From NCBI RefSeq assembly GCF_040834005.1, contig NZ_CP162129.1, positions 695,501 through 759,500 of the forward strand: a stretch of DNA of 64,000 bases, read 5' to 3'. The notes beneath the pieces were generated by a model. That model saw only the letters and a list, made by a program, of their open reading frames with translations, made no database searches and was not told the DNA's origin. The position numbers and the translations under genes were made by a program. Each line of letters starts with the position of its first letter. Position 1 is the stretch's first letter. Positions 1 through 8,179 of this stretch are shown here, one piece after another. This stretch comes from Paenibacillus sp. PL2-23 (GTDB lineage: Bacteria > Bacillota > Bacilli > Paenibacillales > Paenibacillaceae).

Positions 1-267
1 AAAGCATGCCATCACCCACATGAGCGTAATGGCGAGAACAACGCCATATTGCAGCCGGACTGTCCAGAACGGGAAGTGCTGCTCGACCACAGACAGTCTC
101 TCATAGGGGGAGGACAAGGTGTAGAAGACGGTCTGGCATAGGTAGGAGGCAAACATGACAGCCAGCAGCAGCTCGATGGACGTGAACCAGGCCTTCAGCC
201 GCTTGAGAGTGAAGAGCAGCAAGACCGACAAGCATAAGAGAAAGAAAAACGTAACCGTTGGAAGCAT
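1..267 (-). CDS. Membrane protein, 3' end cut by window edge
   Basis: An 89-codon open frame starts at an ATG at 267 and runs off the left edge, so its C-terminus is missing. A GAGG ribosome binding site lies about 8 bases upstream of the ATG. The N-terminus (MLPTVTFFFLLCLSVLLLF) is a strong membrane segment. Two more hydrophobic stretches follow, near residues 32-50 and 72-89, with a short charged loop between them. This suggests a multi-pass membrane protein. I do not recognise a family and assign no function. Confidence 0.6.
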   Translation of the reverse strand, partial: MLPTVTFFFLLCLSVLLLFTLKRLKAWFTSIELLLAVMFASYLCQTVFYTLSSPYERLSVVEQHFPFWTVRLQYGVVLAITLMWVMACF

Positions 268-419
268 GTTAGGAACCTCATGGCCATAGGATAATAAACA
301 ATATTCCCGGTGACGGGGCAGCATAAACCATAGATGATTTGGTTGGAGTTTGAAATGAGGCGGTATAGGGTAATCTATGTCAAGATTATCGAACTTGCTG
401 AAGAAGGAGAGTGAATGCC

Positions 420-593
420 ATGAAAGGCAAACAGCGCGTAAAGCTGCCGGAGGAAGTGTATCACGAAGGCTTGGTGACGGAGCGGGACATCGATCCGGAG
501 TTTGGACTGTTTACGGAGGAAGAAGAATTCGGGGCGGTGGCTGACTCCCGGCAACGGTCGAGGTTCCGCATGTGGGATGACATAGGCGACTAG
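420..593 (+). CDS. Small acidic protein, unknown function
   Basis: This is a 57-residue soluble protein with a very acidic centre (FTEEEEFG) and no membrane segment or cysteine. A GAAGGAGA ribosome binding site at 402-409 is about 10 bases from the ATG at 420. A GTG at 411 is in frame but sits too close to that site, so ATG 420 is preferred. The gene stands alone and points toward purA, with a shared stem-loop between the two. No family is recognised. It is probably a real small gene because the start signal is good. Confidence 0.55.
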   Translation: MKGKQRVKLPEEVYHEGLVTERDIDPEFGLFTEEEEFGAVADSRQRSRFRMWDDIGD

Positions 594-638
594 CCTGAAC
601 GATAGCATGATCGCATGAATAAGCTTGAACCAAATTGC

Positions 639-673
639 GGCGCGCCAAGGGAATGAGCATTCTCTGGCGCGCC
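639..673. terminator. Stem-loop between convergent genes
   Basis: Arms of GGCGCGCCA and TGGCGCGCC enclose a second partial stem (GAATG/CATTC). The hairpin lies between the stop codons of the small acidic gene and purA. The T-tracts on both sides are weak, so it is read as a bidirectional terminator with moderate confidence. Confidence 0.5.
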
Positions 674-683
674 GTTGTTGTGA

Positions 684-1970
684 CTATCTATCTCGCTTGA
701 TTAGCTGATCGCGGTTAGGCCCAACCGATATGTATGAAATGGCCGTACCTATAGATGCTTCAATGAATGCAATATATTGTTGTGCCGCCTTTGGCAGCTC
801 CTCGAACGTTCGAGCTCCGGAAATGTCGCAGCGCCAGCCTTGTAAGCACTGCAGTACGGGCTTAGCCTCTTCCAGCATCGAGCCGACTGGAAATTGCTCG
901 GTGACGGTTCCATTCGCCAATTCGTATCCAACACACACGGGAATGTCGTCCAAATAACCCAGCACATCGAGATTAGTAAGCGCAACCGAGTTTGCGCCTT
1001 GCACCATGCAGCCGTAACGTGTTGCGACAGCATCAAACCAGCCCACTCGGCGAGGTCGTCCAGTTGTGGCTCCATATTCCCCGGAGGAGCCGCCTCGTCG
1101 GCGAAGCTCCTCTGCTTCCGAGCCGTCCAGCTCGCTCACGAAGGGCCCTGCGCCAACGCAGCTGGAATACGCTTTGGTCACTGCTATTATGTCTGTAATG
1201 GCGTAAGGCGGTACACCTGCCCCAACGGAAGCGAACCCAGCAAGTGTAGAGGAAGAGGTTGAATAAGGGTATATGCCGTGATCCGGGTCGCGTAATGCGC
1301 CAAGCTGGCCTTCAAGTAATACGCGCTCCCCTCTTGAGCATGCACCATGCAGCATAGAGGTGGTGTCGCATACGTAAGTTCGCAGCATTTCCGCCTGCGC
1401 TAGAAGATCAGGCAGCAGCGCCTCCGGCTGTATCGTCTCTCGTCCGTATAGATGAGCAAGTAAGATGTTTTTGATTTCGAGCGACTGTGTCACACGTTTC
1501 AGCAGCTGCTTCTCATCGTATAGATCGGCTACCTGTACGCCAATCTTGGCGTATTTGTCTGAGTAGAAAGGTGCTATACCTTTTTTGGTGGAGCCGAATC
1601 CACGGGAGCCTAGCCGCTCCTCCTCCAGCTCGTCGAATAGACGGTGAATCGGCAGTACAACTTGTGCCCGTTCGGACACTGAGATCAGGGGAGTTGGCAC
1701 GCCATTCTTCTTCAGGTACGCTAGTTCTGTCAAGAAAGCTTCGATGTCTAGTGCAGTCCCAGGACCAATGACGTTCATCACTTTGGGATTGAAAACGCCC
1801 GAGGGAAGCATATGAAGCGCAAATTTCCCGAAATGGTTCATAATCGTATGCCCTGCGTTGCTGCCTCCTTGATACCTGACTACATAACGAGCATCTGACG
1901 CAAGCACATCCGTCATTTTGCCTTTGCCTTCATCTCCCCAATTCGCCCCTACAATTGCCGTAACTGTCAT
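684..1970 (-). CDS. purA: Adenylosuccinate synthetase family protein, divergent subfamily
   Basis: A 428-residue PurA-family protein. The family joins IMP and aspartate with GTP hydrolysis to give adenylosuccinate, the first committed step to AMP. The start is the ATG at 1970, with a GGGAGGCG ribosome binding site 6-7 bases upstream. GDEGKGK (Asp13), QGGSNAGHT (Asn38, His41), STKKGIAP and TTGRPRRVGW are present. Several positions expected to be invariant differ from E. coli and B. subtilis PurA: the EGAQG segment reads EGQLG, so the Gln224 equivalent is Leu223; the Leu228 equivalent is Arg227; the Arg143 and Arg147 equivalents are Lys142 and Gln146. These are IMP-contact positions in the E. 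coli enzyme, so the substrate may differ. A LysR regulator is transcribed divergently. I believe this variant occurs in other Firmicutes under the same product name. Whether it is the only PurA of this genome cannot be told here. Confidence 0.85.
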   Translation of the reverse strand: MTVTAIVGANWGDEGKGKMTDVLASDARYVVRYQGGSNAGHTIMNHFGKFALHMLPSGVFNPKVMNVIGPGTALDIEAFLTELAYLKKNGVPTPLISVSERAQVVLPIHRLFDELEEERLGSRGFGSTKKGIAPFYSDKYAKIGVQVADLYDEKQLLKRVTQSLEIKNILLAHLYGRETIQPEALLPDLLAQAEMLRTYVCDTTSMLHGACSRGERVLLEGQLGALRDPDHGIYPYSTSSSTLAGFASVGAGVPPYAITDIIAVTKAYSSCVGAGPFVSELDGSEAEELRRRGGSSGEYGATTGRPRRVGWFDAVATRYGCMVQGANSVALTNLDVLGYLDDIPVCVGYELANGTVTEQFPVGSMLEEAKPVLQCLQGWRCDISGARTFEELPKAAQQYIAFIEASIGTAISYISVGPNRDQLIKRDR

Positions 1971-2008
1971 TCTTTCGCCTCCCGGACTTGTTTTCCACTT
2001 CACGGCTA

Positions 2009-2053
2009 ATTATAATGTGAGGCACAGACATTAGAAAAATTAATATAACTAAT
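2009..2053. promoter_or_regulatory. purA promoter and candidate LysR operator
   Basis: On the minus strand a TATAAT -10 hexamer occupies 2009-2014, upstream of purA. An inverted repeat ATTAG-N14-CTAAT spans 2030-2053, between the purA promoter and the lysR start. LysR-type regulators usually bind dyads in such divergent spacers, so autoregulation plus control of purA is likely. No convincing -35 is visible for purA, which would fit activation. The operator assignment is inference. Confidence 0.4.
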
Positions 2054-2081
2054 ACATCACATAAATAGGGGTAATGTTGAG

Positions 2082-2972
2082 GTGGATAATAATACGGAAT
2101 GGTATCGTGTGTTTTATTGGACTGCAAAGCTTGGAAGCTTGACCAAAGCAGCTGAACGTCTTCATATTACGCAGCCGGCCGTCAGCCACACGCTCAAGCA
2201 GTTGGAAGCGAGCTTTGAGGGTCCGTTGTTCTTCCGATCGACGAGAGGCGTGTCATTAACGACGGAGGGAGAGGCGCTGTATCGGTTTGTAGAGCAGGCT
2301 TTCCGTATGCTGGAGCTGGGAGAGAAGACGATAGCGGAGATGAGGAGCTTACGTTACGGGGAGATCAGCATAGGAGCTAGCGATACATTGTGCAAGCACT
2401 TCCTGCTGCCTAAGCTGGAGAGATTCCATAGTGAATACCCCGATATCCGCATTCGCGTAACAAATCGGACGACTCCTGAGACGATTGCATTGCTCAAGGA
2501 AGGGGTAATCGATTTTGGGATTGTCAATCTGCCCATCGAAGATGAGAAGCTCGAGCTCTTGGCATGTGCCGTCTTGCAGGAATGTTTGGTTGGCGGAGCC
2601 CAATATGCAGAGCTGGCGGAGAATCCGTTCCACCTGGAGCAACTTCGACAATACCCCATGCTGCTTCTTGAACAGGGCAGCAGCACTCGGCGATTTCTGG
2701 ATGACTTCGCCACGGCGAATGATATAGAGCTCCAGCCAGATTTCGAGCTTGGCAGCATCGATCTCCTCGTTGAGTTTGCGGCAAGAGGCTTCGGTCTGAT
2801 GTTTGTGGCGAGAAGCTACATCGAGAAGGAGTTGGCATCTGGTCAGCTGGTAGAGCTTCCGCTTGTTCCCTACCCCCCAGCCCGGCATGTCGGGATTGCA
2901 ACGCTAAGAGGCGTGCCGTTATCAGCTGCCTCCAAGCAATTTCTAAATGACTGGGAGAAAACGTCGAGCTAG
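2082..2972 (+). CDS. LysR family transcriptional regulator
   Basis: A 296-residue LysR-type regulator. Residues 5-65 form the winged helix-turn-helix (AAERLHITQPAVSHTLKQLE), and residues 90-290 form the periplasmic-binding-like effector domain. The start is a GTG at 2082 with AGGGG about 10 bases upstream; no in-frame ATG lies nearby. It is divergent from the purA-like gene with about 110 bases between them, the usual arrangement for a LysR regulator and its target. The effector is unknown; a purine-related ligand is a guess from context only. A stem-loop at 3027-3060 follows it. Confidence 0.88.
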   Translation: MDNNTEWYRVFYWTAKLGSLTKAAERLHITQPAVSHTLKQLEASFEGPLFFRSTRGVSLTTEGEALYRFVEQAFRMLELGEKTIAEMRSLRYGEISIGASDTLCKHFLLPKLERFHSEYPDIRIRVTNRTTPETIALLKEGVIDFGIVNLPIEDEKLELLACAVLQECLVGGAQYAELAENPFHLEQLRQYPMLLLEQGSSTRRFLDDFATANDIELQPDFELGSIDLLVEFAARGFGLMFVARSYIEKELASGQLVELPLVPYPPARHVGIATLRGVPLSAASKQFLNDWEKTSS

Positions 2973-3026
2973 ACTGCTCTTGATTCATGAGAGTATCCCT
3001 GCAGCCGTGTAGGTTGTCTAAATTTT

Positions 3027-3060
3027 CATGGAGCAGCTTCCTAGTGGCAGCTGCTCCATG
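3027..3060. terminator. Stem-loop between lysR and VOC gene
   Basis: The 12-bp arms CATGGAGCAGCT and AGCTGCTCCATG enclose a 10-base loop. On the minus strand the stem is followed by AAAATTT, on the plus strand by no T-run. It is probably a bidirectional terminator for two convergent genes. Confidence 0.5.
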
Positions 3061-3074
3061 GTGAGAATGGCAGG

Positions 3075-3494
3075 CTATTCAGGCACGTTGATCTGGAACA
3101 AGATGCCGAACTTGTCCTTCACCATACCATAAAGCGGGCTCCAGTCCGTCTTCTGTTGAGGCATGACGACATTTCCGCCGTCCTCCAGAGCGGCGAAGAT
3201 TTCGCGTGCGCGAGTCTGGTCTTGAGCTTGGATTGATATAGAAATCGTATCGCCTGGCTGATGCGGCATGCCTGGCATAGTGTCTGAGAACATGAGATCC
3301 GAAGAGCCAACCTTCAGATGGGCGTGCATGACCCGATCCTTCACCTCGTCGGCGAGTGGGTAATTCGGATCCGCAGGCATTTCACCAAATGTCATGATAC
3401 TGATGATTTCGGCGCCCAGCGCCTTCTCATAGAAGTACACAGCTTCTTTTGTCGTACCGTCAAGAGTCACATACGGGTTCAATTGGATGGACAT
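3075..3494 (-). CDS. PhnB-like VOC family protein
   Basis: A 139-residue single-domain protein of the vicinal oxygen chelate fold, in the PhnB / 3-demethylubiquinone-methyltransferase-like branch. Characteristic pieces are LNPYVTLDG at the N-terminus, AVYFYEKALGAE, VMHAHLKVGSSDLMFSD and a C-terminal KDKFGILFQINVPE. A GGGG ribosome binding site sits about 9 bases before the ATG. Members are small cytoplasmic dimers whose substrates are mostly unknown, so no reaction is assigned. It is a single gene between lysR and the TnpB element. Confidence 0.85.
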   Translation of the reverse strand: MSIQLNPYVTLDGTTKEAVYFYEKALGAEIISIMTFGEMPADPNYPLADEVKDRVMHAHLKVGSSDLMFSDTMPGMPHQPGDTISISIQAQDQTRAREIFAALEDGGNVVMPQQKTDWSPLYGMVKDKFGILFQINVPE

Positions 3495-3722
3495 TACTCA
3501 CAGCCCCTTTGGCAAAATTTGTTTAACCTCAATCAGTATACACCAGTCAGGGAAGAAATAACAGACATTTTACGAACAAATGATCTTATTTATTTATTAA
3601 GATTTTTAAGGGACTTACTTGCTCCAAACGGGGCTCTCAGCACAAATCGACTTTAAATAGAGGTTGGCCCTCTTTGTCGAGAAAGTGGACACTTCAAGTT
3701 TTCAACAATATCGCCCAGGATA

Positions 3723-5124
3723 CTCCCGTCTTCTATAAGCGGGGGAGGAATGGGCGTTCGGCGTTAGCCGGAATGATATCTGGTGTGTTCTTGTTCCCCC
3801 TACTATGCTAAAATTAGTATAGTGAGGAGGCGAACGTATGATCGTTACCGTGACGGCGAAAATCAAAATCAAACCGTCAGAAAGTCAAATGATGGCCCTG
3901 CAACAAACGATGATCGCTTATCGTCAAGGCTGTAATTTTGTCTCTGCCCTTGTGTTTGAGACGAGCGAGCGCCGGCAGTCTGCCCTGCACCGAATGACGT
4001 ATCGAACCCTGCGCAGCACGATGGGCCTGCGCTCTCAAATGGCGCAGTCGGTATTGAAAACGGTACGGGCTAAATACAAGACCATCTTGAGCAGCGGACA
4101 TGCTTGGACACGCATACAATTTAAGAAGCCGGAATACGATCTCGTCTGGAGACGGGATTACTCGCTAAGCGCAAAGCTATTCTCCGTCAATACGCTGCAA
4201 GGCCGCATTAAGATTCCCTTCGAAGCCAAAGGAATGGAGACCTATTTCGACGGCACATGGACATTCGGTACAGCCAAGCTGGTATGCAAAAAACAGAAGT
4301 GGTTTTTGCATATTCCAGTGTCTAAGGAAATGGCCTCTCCTGAGCTTAAGGAGATTGAACACATTGCAGGGATTGATCTGGGCATCAACTTTGTAGCTAC
4401 GGTGTATGACACCGAGGGGAGAACGCTGTTTTTTCGGGGAAGGGGACTGAAACACAAACGAGCAAACTACCAACGATTGCGTTCCGAGCTGCAACGCAAA
4501 CAAACGGCTTCGTCCCGCCGCAGGCTGAAGCAAATCGGAGAACGAGAAAACCGTTGGATGACCGATGTGAACCATCAGGTCAGTAAGGCACTCGTTACCC
4601 GATATGGGGCGAATACGCTGTTTGTGCTGGAGGATTTGACAGGGATCCGCCGCAGGGCGGAAAAGGCAAAGCTGAAGTATCGGTATGTGACGGTATCGTG
4701 GGCGTTCTATCAGCTGCGTCAGATGGTGACGTATAAGGCGAAGCTTGCAGGATCGATGGTGTTAGCCGTGGATCCGAAGCACACTTCGCAGGCGTGTCCC
4801 CTATGCCGCCACACGGCCAAAGAAAACCGGGATAAACGCAGGCATCGCTTTCGTTGCCAGGCATGCGGATATGCAAGCAATGATGACCGGATCGGCGCCA
4901 TGAATCTCTGTTTGAAGGGAAAAGAGTACCTTCTTGAAGGTGCAGGCTTAGCATGACTAGGCTTGCAGGGCAGCTGTCAATCTGCCCATTGGTAGGCGAA
5001 GGCTTACTCGAGGATGTAACACCACGTTCTTCGGAACGCCAAAAGATCGGAGTCGCAAGACGTTCGTACGATCGGGTCGTTACAAGCTCCCACTTCAAAC
5101 GTTAGTTAAGTGGGGGTCATTGAC
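3723..5124 (+). mobile_element. IS200/IS605-group element with TnpB only (IS1341 type)
   Basis: A lone tnpB is flanked by hairpin-bearing ends. On the left are a CTCCC/GGGAG stem at 3723-3747 and a CGGC-GTTA-GCCG stem at 3759-3770. On the right is CCCACTT/AAGTGGG at 5089-5114. No TnpA (Y1) transposase is adjacent, so the element would need TnpA in trans. Boundaries are approximate: the right end is placed at TTGAC (5120-5124) by analogy with related elements. The left end may lie slightly further out, as nothing marks it clearly. Confidence 0.65.
3838..4956 (+). CDS. tnpB: TnpB, RNA-guided endonuclease of an IS605-group transposon
   Basis: A 372-residue TnpB (OrfB_IS605). Family members are RuvC-type nucleases guided by a right-end RNA and are the ancestors of Cas12. 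The RuvC pieces look intact: GIDLGIN (first Asp), FVLEDLTGIR (Glu) and SNDDRIGAMNL (last Asp). A four-cysteine zinc ribbon (CPLC...CQAC) sits between the last two. A GAGGAGG ribosome binding site at 3822-3828 precedes the ATG. Length is typical and there is no frameshift, so it may be active. It stands without tnpA. The 3' end probably overlaps the guide RNA gene. Confidence 0.92.
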   Translation: MIVTVTAKIKIKPSESQMMALQQTMIAYRQGCNFVSALVFETSERRQSALHRMTYRTLRSTMGLRSQMAQSVLKTVRAKYKTILSSGHAWTRIQFKKPEYDLVWRRDYSLSAKLFSVNTLQGRIKIPFEAKGMETYFDGTWTFGTAKLVCKKQKWFLHIPVSKEMASPELKEIEHIAGIDLGINFVATVYDTEGRTLFFRGRGLKHKRANYQRLRSELQRKQTASSRRRLKQIGERENRWMTDVNHQVSKALVTRYGANTLFVLEDLTGIRRRAEKAKLKYRYVTVSWAFYQLRQMVTYKAKLAGSMVLAVDPKHTSQACPLCRHTAKENRDKRRHRFRCQACGYASNDDRIGAMNLCLKGKEYLLEGAGLA

Positions 5125-5144
5125 GTAGGTAGAAATGTGATTGA
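4900..5144 (+). ncRNA. Candidate omega (reRNA) guide RNA of the TnpB element
   Basis: TnpB guide RNAs cover the 3' end of tnpB and the right end of the element, then read into flanking DNA as the guide. Here the 168 bases between the tnpB stop and the putative end carry several stems, ending in CCCACTT/AAGTGGG. If the element ends at TTGAC (5124), the guide would begin GTAGGTAGAAATGTG at 5125. Both the RNA 5' end and the boundary are inferred from the family. Confidence 0.4.
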
Positions 5145-5146
5145 AC

Positions 5147-5326
5147 TGCAAAACCTGCAGTTAATTTGGAGCATCATGACCGTTTCAAGGGGATTACCTG
5201 CAAAGCCTACACTTAAAAGTAGTCGAAGAGTTGATTTTCCTCCAAACCATGCATATTAGATGTACTTTCTGCAGTTCGTGTTGGTCACAAGAGGATTATT
5301 GAGAAAATAACTGTACGTTCTGCATG
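5147..5326. repeat. TGCAG/GTAC short repeats, two inverted copies
   Basis: On the plus strand a degenerate pair (CTGCAAAACCTGCAG at 5147 and CTGCAAAGCCTACAC at 5198) is spaced 51 bp. A second pair on the minus strand, with TCTGCA at 5268 and 5319, is again 51 bp apart. The minus-strand pair is closely related over about 80 bases to 63616-63686 at the other end of the window. There is no coding potential. From 5327 to 5466 I see nothing except one degenerate hairpin near 5427-5447. Confidence 0.75.
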
Positions 5327-5466
5327 TAGAGCATGGGGGAGTAGTGGGGAGATTGTATTGGATGTGGTGAGAGGACTCTGCTTCAGTTAGTCTAACAGGG
5401 AGAAGCCGCCGCATGGAGCACATATAAGTGTTTCAGACACGCTTAATCCCCCGCACCCAGCACTAA

Positions 5467-5691
5467 TAGACGTTTCTGGCACGTCTAAACGCGCTCAACG
5501 AGGCCCAACAGGACAAATAGACGTTTCTGGCACGTCTAAACGCACCCAACGAGGTTCTACAGCACAAATAGACGTTTCTGGCACGTCTAAACGCTCCCAA
5601 CGAGGCTCTACAGGACAAATAGACGTTTCTGGCACGTCTAATCGCGCCCAACGAGGCTCTACAGCACAAATAGACGTTTCTGGCACGTCTA
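5467..5691. repeat. Hairpin array 1: five TAGACGT/ACGTCTA units, 51-bp period
   Basis: Five perfect palindromic units begin at 5467, 5518, 5569, 5620 and 5671. Each has TAGACGT, a TTCTGGC loop and ACGTCTA (21 bp). The 30-bp spacers are nearly identical to one another (core CCAACGAGGCTCTACAG). The same palindrome recurs at 14 kb and 38 kb with different spacers. It lies upstream of the nuclease-helicase gene. The reading frames are open because 51 is a multiple of three and the unit lacks stops; I do not call them genes. Confidence 0.9.
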
Positions 5692-5800
5692 ATCGCGCCC
5701 CGCTCAGCTGCCGAACATTAGCAGTCGTGTGCTTCTGGCACGCGGGCTGATCGCGTGATACACTGGGGGACAATGGTTCAGACGGAAGGGAATGTGGAGC

Positions 5801-8089
5801 ATGGAGGGGACGTGTTATACGGTTGCGCTGTCGGTCAGGCATTTGGTGGAATACGTCTTTTCCAGCGGCAGCATCGATTACCGGCTGCAGGCGATGGACG
5901 CCATGCACGAAGGAACGAAAGCGCATCTGCGGCTGCAAGGCGAGTATGGAGAGGGCGACCGGAAGGAAGTGTACCTGAAGGCCGAAATCCCGTGCGGGGA
6001 GCTGCTGTTCATCGTAGATGGCCGGGCAGACGGCGTGCTGGCGACAGAGCCGCTTCCCACGATTGACGAGATCAAGTCGACGGGGGGCGAGCTAGAGCGT
6101 GTTCGCGAAGCGGAGGGTTACCCTGTGCACTGGGCTCAGGCATGGTTCTACGCGTATATGTACGCCCGAGACACCGGTACGCCAGTCATGCGCATCCAGC
6201 TCTCTTATGTGAACACGACTACGGGAGAGACGGCGCGCTTCGACCGGGAGGCCAGCTTCGAGGAGCTGGAGCGGGACGTTTGGGATATGCTGGAGCGGTA
6301 TGCGCCGTTTGCTAGGCTGCGACGAGACCATGAGCTGCGGCGCGACGCGAGCATTGAAGCGCTGCCGTTCCCCTTCGAGTCATATCGAGCGGGACAGAGG
6401 AAGCTGGCGGGAGCGGTCTACAAGTCTGTGGAGGAAGGCGTCTCCTTGTTCGCGAGGGCGCCCACGGGCATAGGGAAGACGGTCTCGACGACCTATCCCG
6501 CAATCAAGGCGATTGGGCGAGGCCTGCTGCAGCGGGTATATTATTTGACCGCGCGCACAACCACGAGGGCTGCAGCCGAGGACGTCCTTCAGCTTATGGC
6601 GGCCAAGGGACTGCAGCTGCACGCTGTCACCCTGACCGCAAAGGAGAAAATATGCTTCCAGGAGGAGACGCGCTGCGAGAAGGAGCATTGTCCGTTCGCA
6701 GACGGCTATTACGATCGCATCAACGGAGCGATGCTGGACATTCTGGCGAACGAGACGCTCATGACTCGTCCCGTCATCGAGCAGTACGCAAGGAAGCATG
6801 AGGTATGCCCGTTTGAGTTTTCCCTGGATCTCGCTTATGCGGCGGATGTTGTCATCTGCGATTATAATTATGTCTTCGATCCGCGCATTTCGTTCAAGCG
6901 GCTGCTGGGGGAGGCGAAGAAGCGGACAGCCATTCTGGTTGACGAGGCGCATAATCTGCCGGACCGCGCCCGGGAGATGTTCTCCGGCGAGCTGTCCAAA
7001 GCGCCGTTCCTCGGTATGCAGCGGGCGTTCAAGGGGCGGCACCAGCCAGCGTTCGAAGCGGCCAAGGCTGTCAATGATTATTGGATTGCCACACGCAAGC
7101 GACTCGCGGGCGGCAAGCCTGCGATCAGCGAGAAGGATCGTCCGGACGAGCTGATTGCCCTCGTGGAGCGCTTCTCTGAGGTGGTTCAGCCGCTGCTTGA
7201 GACGGAGGGCGGCGAGCTGCTGGAGCTGTACTTTCTCGTGCAGCGGTTTCTTCGAGCTGCCAAGCTGTATGACGAGCGGTTCACTACATTGATCGAGACC
7301 TCTCGGAATGACGTCAGCCTGAAGCTCTTCTGTCTCGATCCATCGGAGCTGGTCGCAGCTACGGTGAAGGGATACCGGTCGATCGTCTATTTCTCCGCCA
7401 CGCTGGCCCCGCTCGGCTACTACATGGACATGCTGGGGGGCGGAGAGGGGGATTATACGCTTTCGCTGCCGTCTCCGTTCTCCAGAGAGGGGTTGACGGT
7501 GGCTGTACATCCCATCTCGACGCGCTATCAGGATCGTGAGGCCTCGTACAAGCCGATAGCAGAGGTCATTCGCCGCACGGTGGCTGCCAAGCGGGGCAAT
7601 TATATGGTATTTTTCCCCTCTTATGCTTATATGAACGCGGTGTATGAGGTGTATACGCACCTTCTGGAGGAAGACGAGGAGCGTCCGCATACCCTTCTTC
7701 AGGGGAGCGGGATGTCCGAGGAGGAGCGACACGAGTTCCTGGACAGGTTCCGTCCAGACGGGGACCGTTCACTGGTTGGGTTTGCCGTCATGGGCGGCAT
7801 CTTCTCCGAGGGCGTTGACCTTCCGGGCGACCGCTTGATCGGCGTTATCGTGATAGGCGTAGGCATGCCGCAGCTGGGGCTGGAGCGAGATACGCTCAGG
7901 AGCTACTACAGCTCGCTGGGCAAAAACGGCTTCACCTACGCTTATGTCATTCCCGGCATGAACAAGGTGCTTCAGGCCGGGGGACGCCTGATTCGATCGG
8001 AAACGGACAGAGGGACGCTGGTTCTTATCGACGACCGATATGAGGAGAGCGGCTATCGCCAGCTGCTGCCGGAGGAATGGCGCCCTTAG
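5801..8089 (+). CDS. PD-(D/E)XK nuclease fused to DinG/XPD-type helicase
   Basis: A 762-residue fusion. Residues 1-160 form a Cas4/RecB-like nuclease: VDGRADG (Asp77), DEIKS (Glu90, Lys92) and the downstream QAWFYAYMY motif. The rest is a superfamily 2 helicase of the DinG/XPD group. Walker A is APTGIGKT near 222, four cysteines for an iron-sulfur cluster start near 285 (CFQEETRCEKEHC, then CPFEF), the DEAH box is at 381, FSATLAPLG follows, and motif VI QAGGRLIRS is near 725. Together these suggest 5'-3' unwinding of DNA coupled to end processing in repair. ATG 5801 is chosen because GGAAGGG (5784-5790) lies 10 bases away; ATG 5792 is too close. It stands alone and is complete. Confidence 0.87.
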   Translation: MEGTCYTVALSVRHLVEYVFSSGSIDYRLQAMDAMHEGTKAHLRLQGEYGEGDRKEVYLKAEIPCGELLFIVDGRADGVLATEPLPTIDEIKSTGGELERVREAEGYPVHWAQAWFYAYMYARDTGTPVMRIQLSYVNTTTGETARFDREASFEELERDVWDMLERYAPFARLRRDHELRRDASIEALPFPFESYRAGQRKLAGAVYKSVEEGVSLFARAPTGIGKTVSTTYPAIKAIGRGLLQRVYYLTARTTTRAAAEDVLQLMAAKGLQLHAVTLTAKEKICFQEETRCEKEHCPFADGYYDRINGAMLDILANETLMTRPVIEQYARKHEVCPFEFSLDLAYAADVVICDYNYVFDPRISFKRLLGEAKKRTAILVDEAHNLPDRAREMFSGELSKAPFLGMQRAFKGRHQPAFEAAKAVNDYWIATRKRLAGGKPAISEKDRPDELIALVERFSEVVQPLLETEGGELLELYFLVQRFLRAAKLYDERFTTLIETSRNDVSLKLFCLDPSELVAATVKGYRSIVYFSATLAPLGYYMDMLGGGEGDYTLSLPSPFSREGLTVAVHPISTRYQDREASYKPIAEVIRRTVAAKRGNYMVFFPSYAYMNAVYEVYTHLLEEDEERPHTLLQGSGMSEEERHEFLDRFRPDGDRSLVGFAVMGGIFSEGVDLPGDRLIGVIVIGVGMPQLGLERDTLRSYYSSLGKNGFTYAYVIPGMNKVLQAGGRLIRSETDRGTLVLIDDRYEESGYRQLLPEEWRP

Positions 8090-8179
8090 AGCTAATGGAA
8101 TTGTCCTCGACTGCCGTTAATAGATAGATAAGGTATTCTCAAAAGAGAGCCAAGTGTGAACCATGAAGGAGCATATTCC

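Noticed and set aside
3495..3837. A tnpA gene beside tnpB
   Set aside because: No HUH/Y1 frame is found on either strand near the element.
5467..5691. CRISPR array
   Set aside because: The regular repeat-spacer look is misleading: repeats are 21-bp palindromes, the spacers are nearly identical to each other, and no cas genes are present. The same holds at 14.1, 37.9 and 50.1 kb.
5463..5938. Repeat proteins (LDVPETSIC-type peptides) on the minus strand of arrays 1, 2 and 3
   Set aside because: More than one frame is open because 51 is a multiple of three and the unit has no stop. There is no ribosome binding site, and the conserved part is the DNA palindrome.
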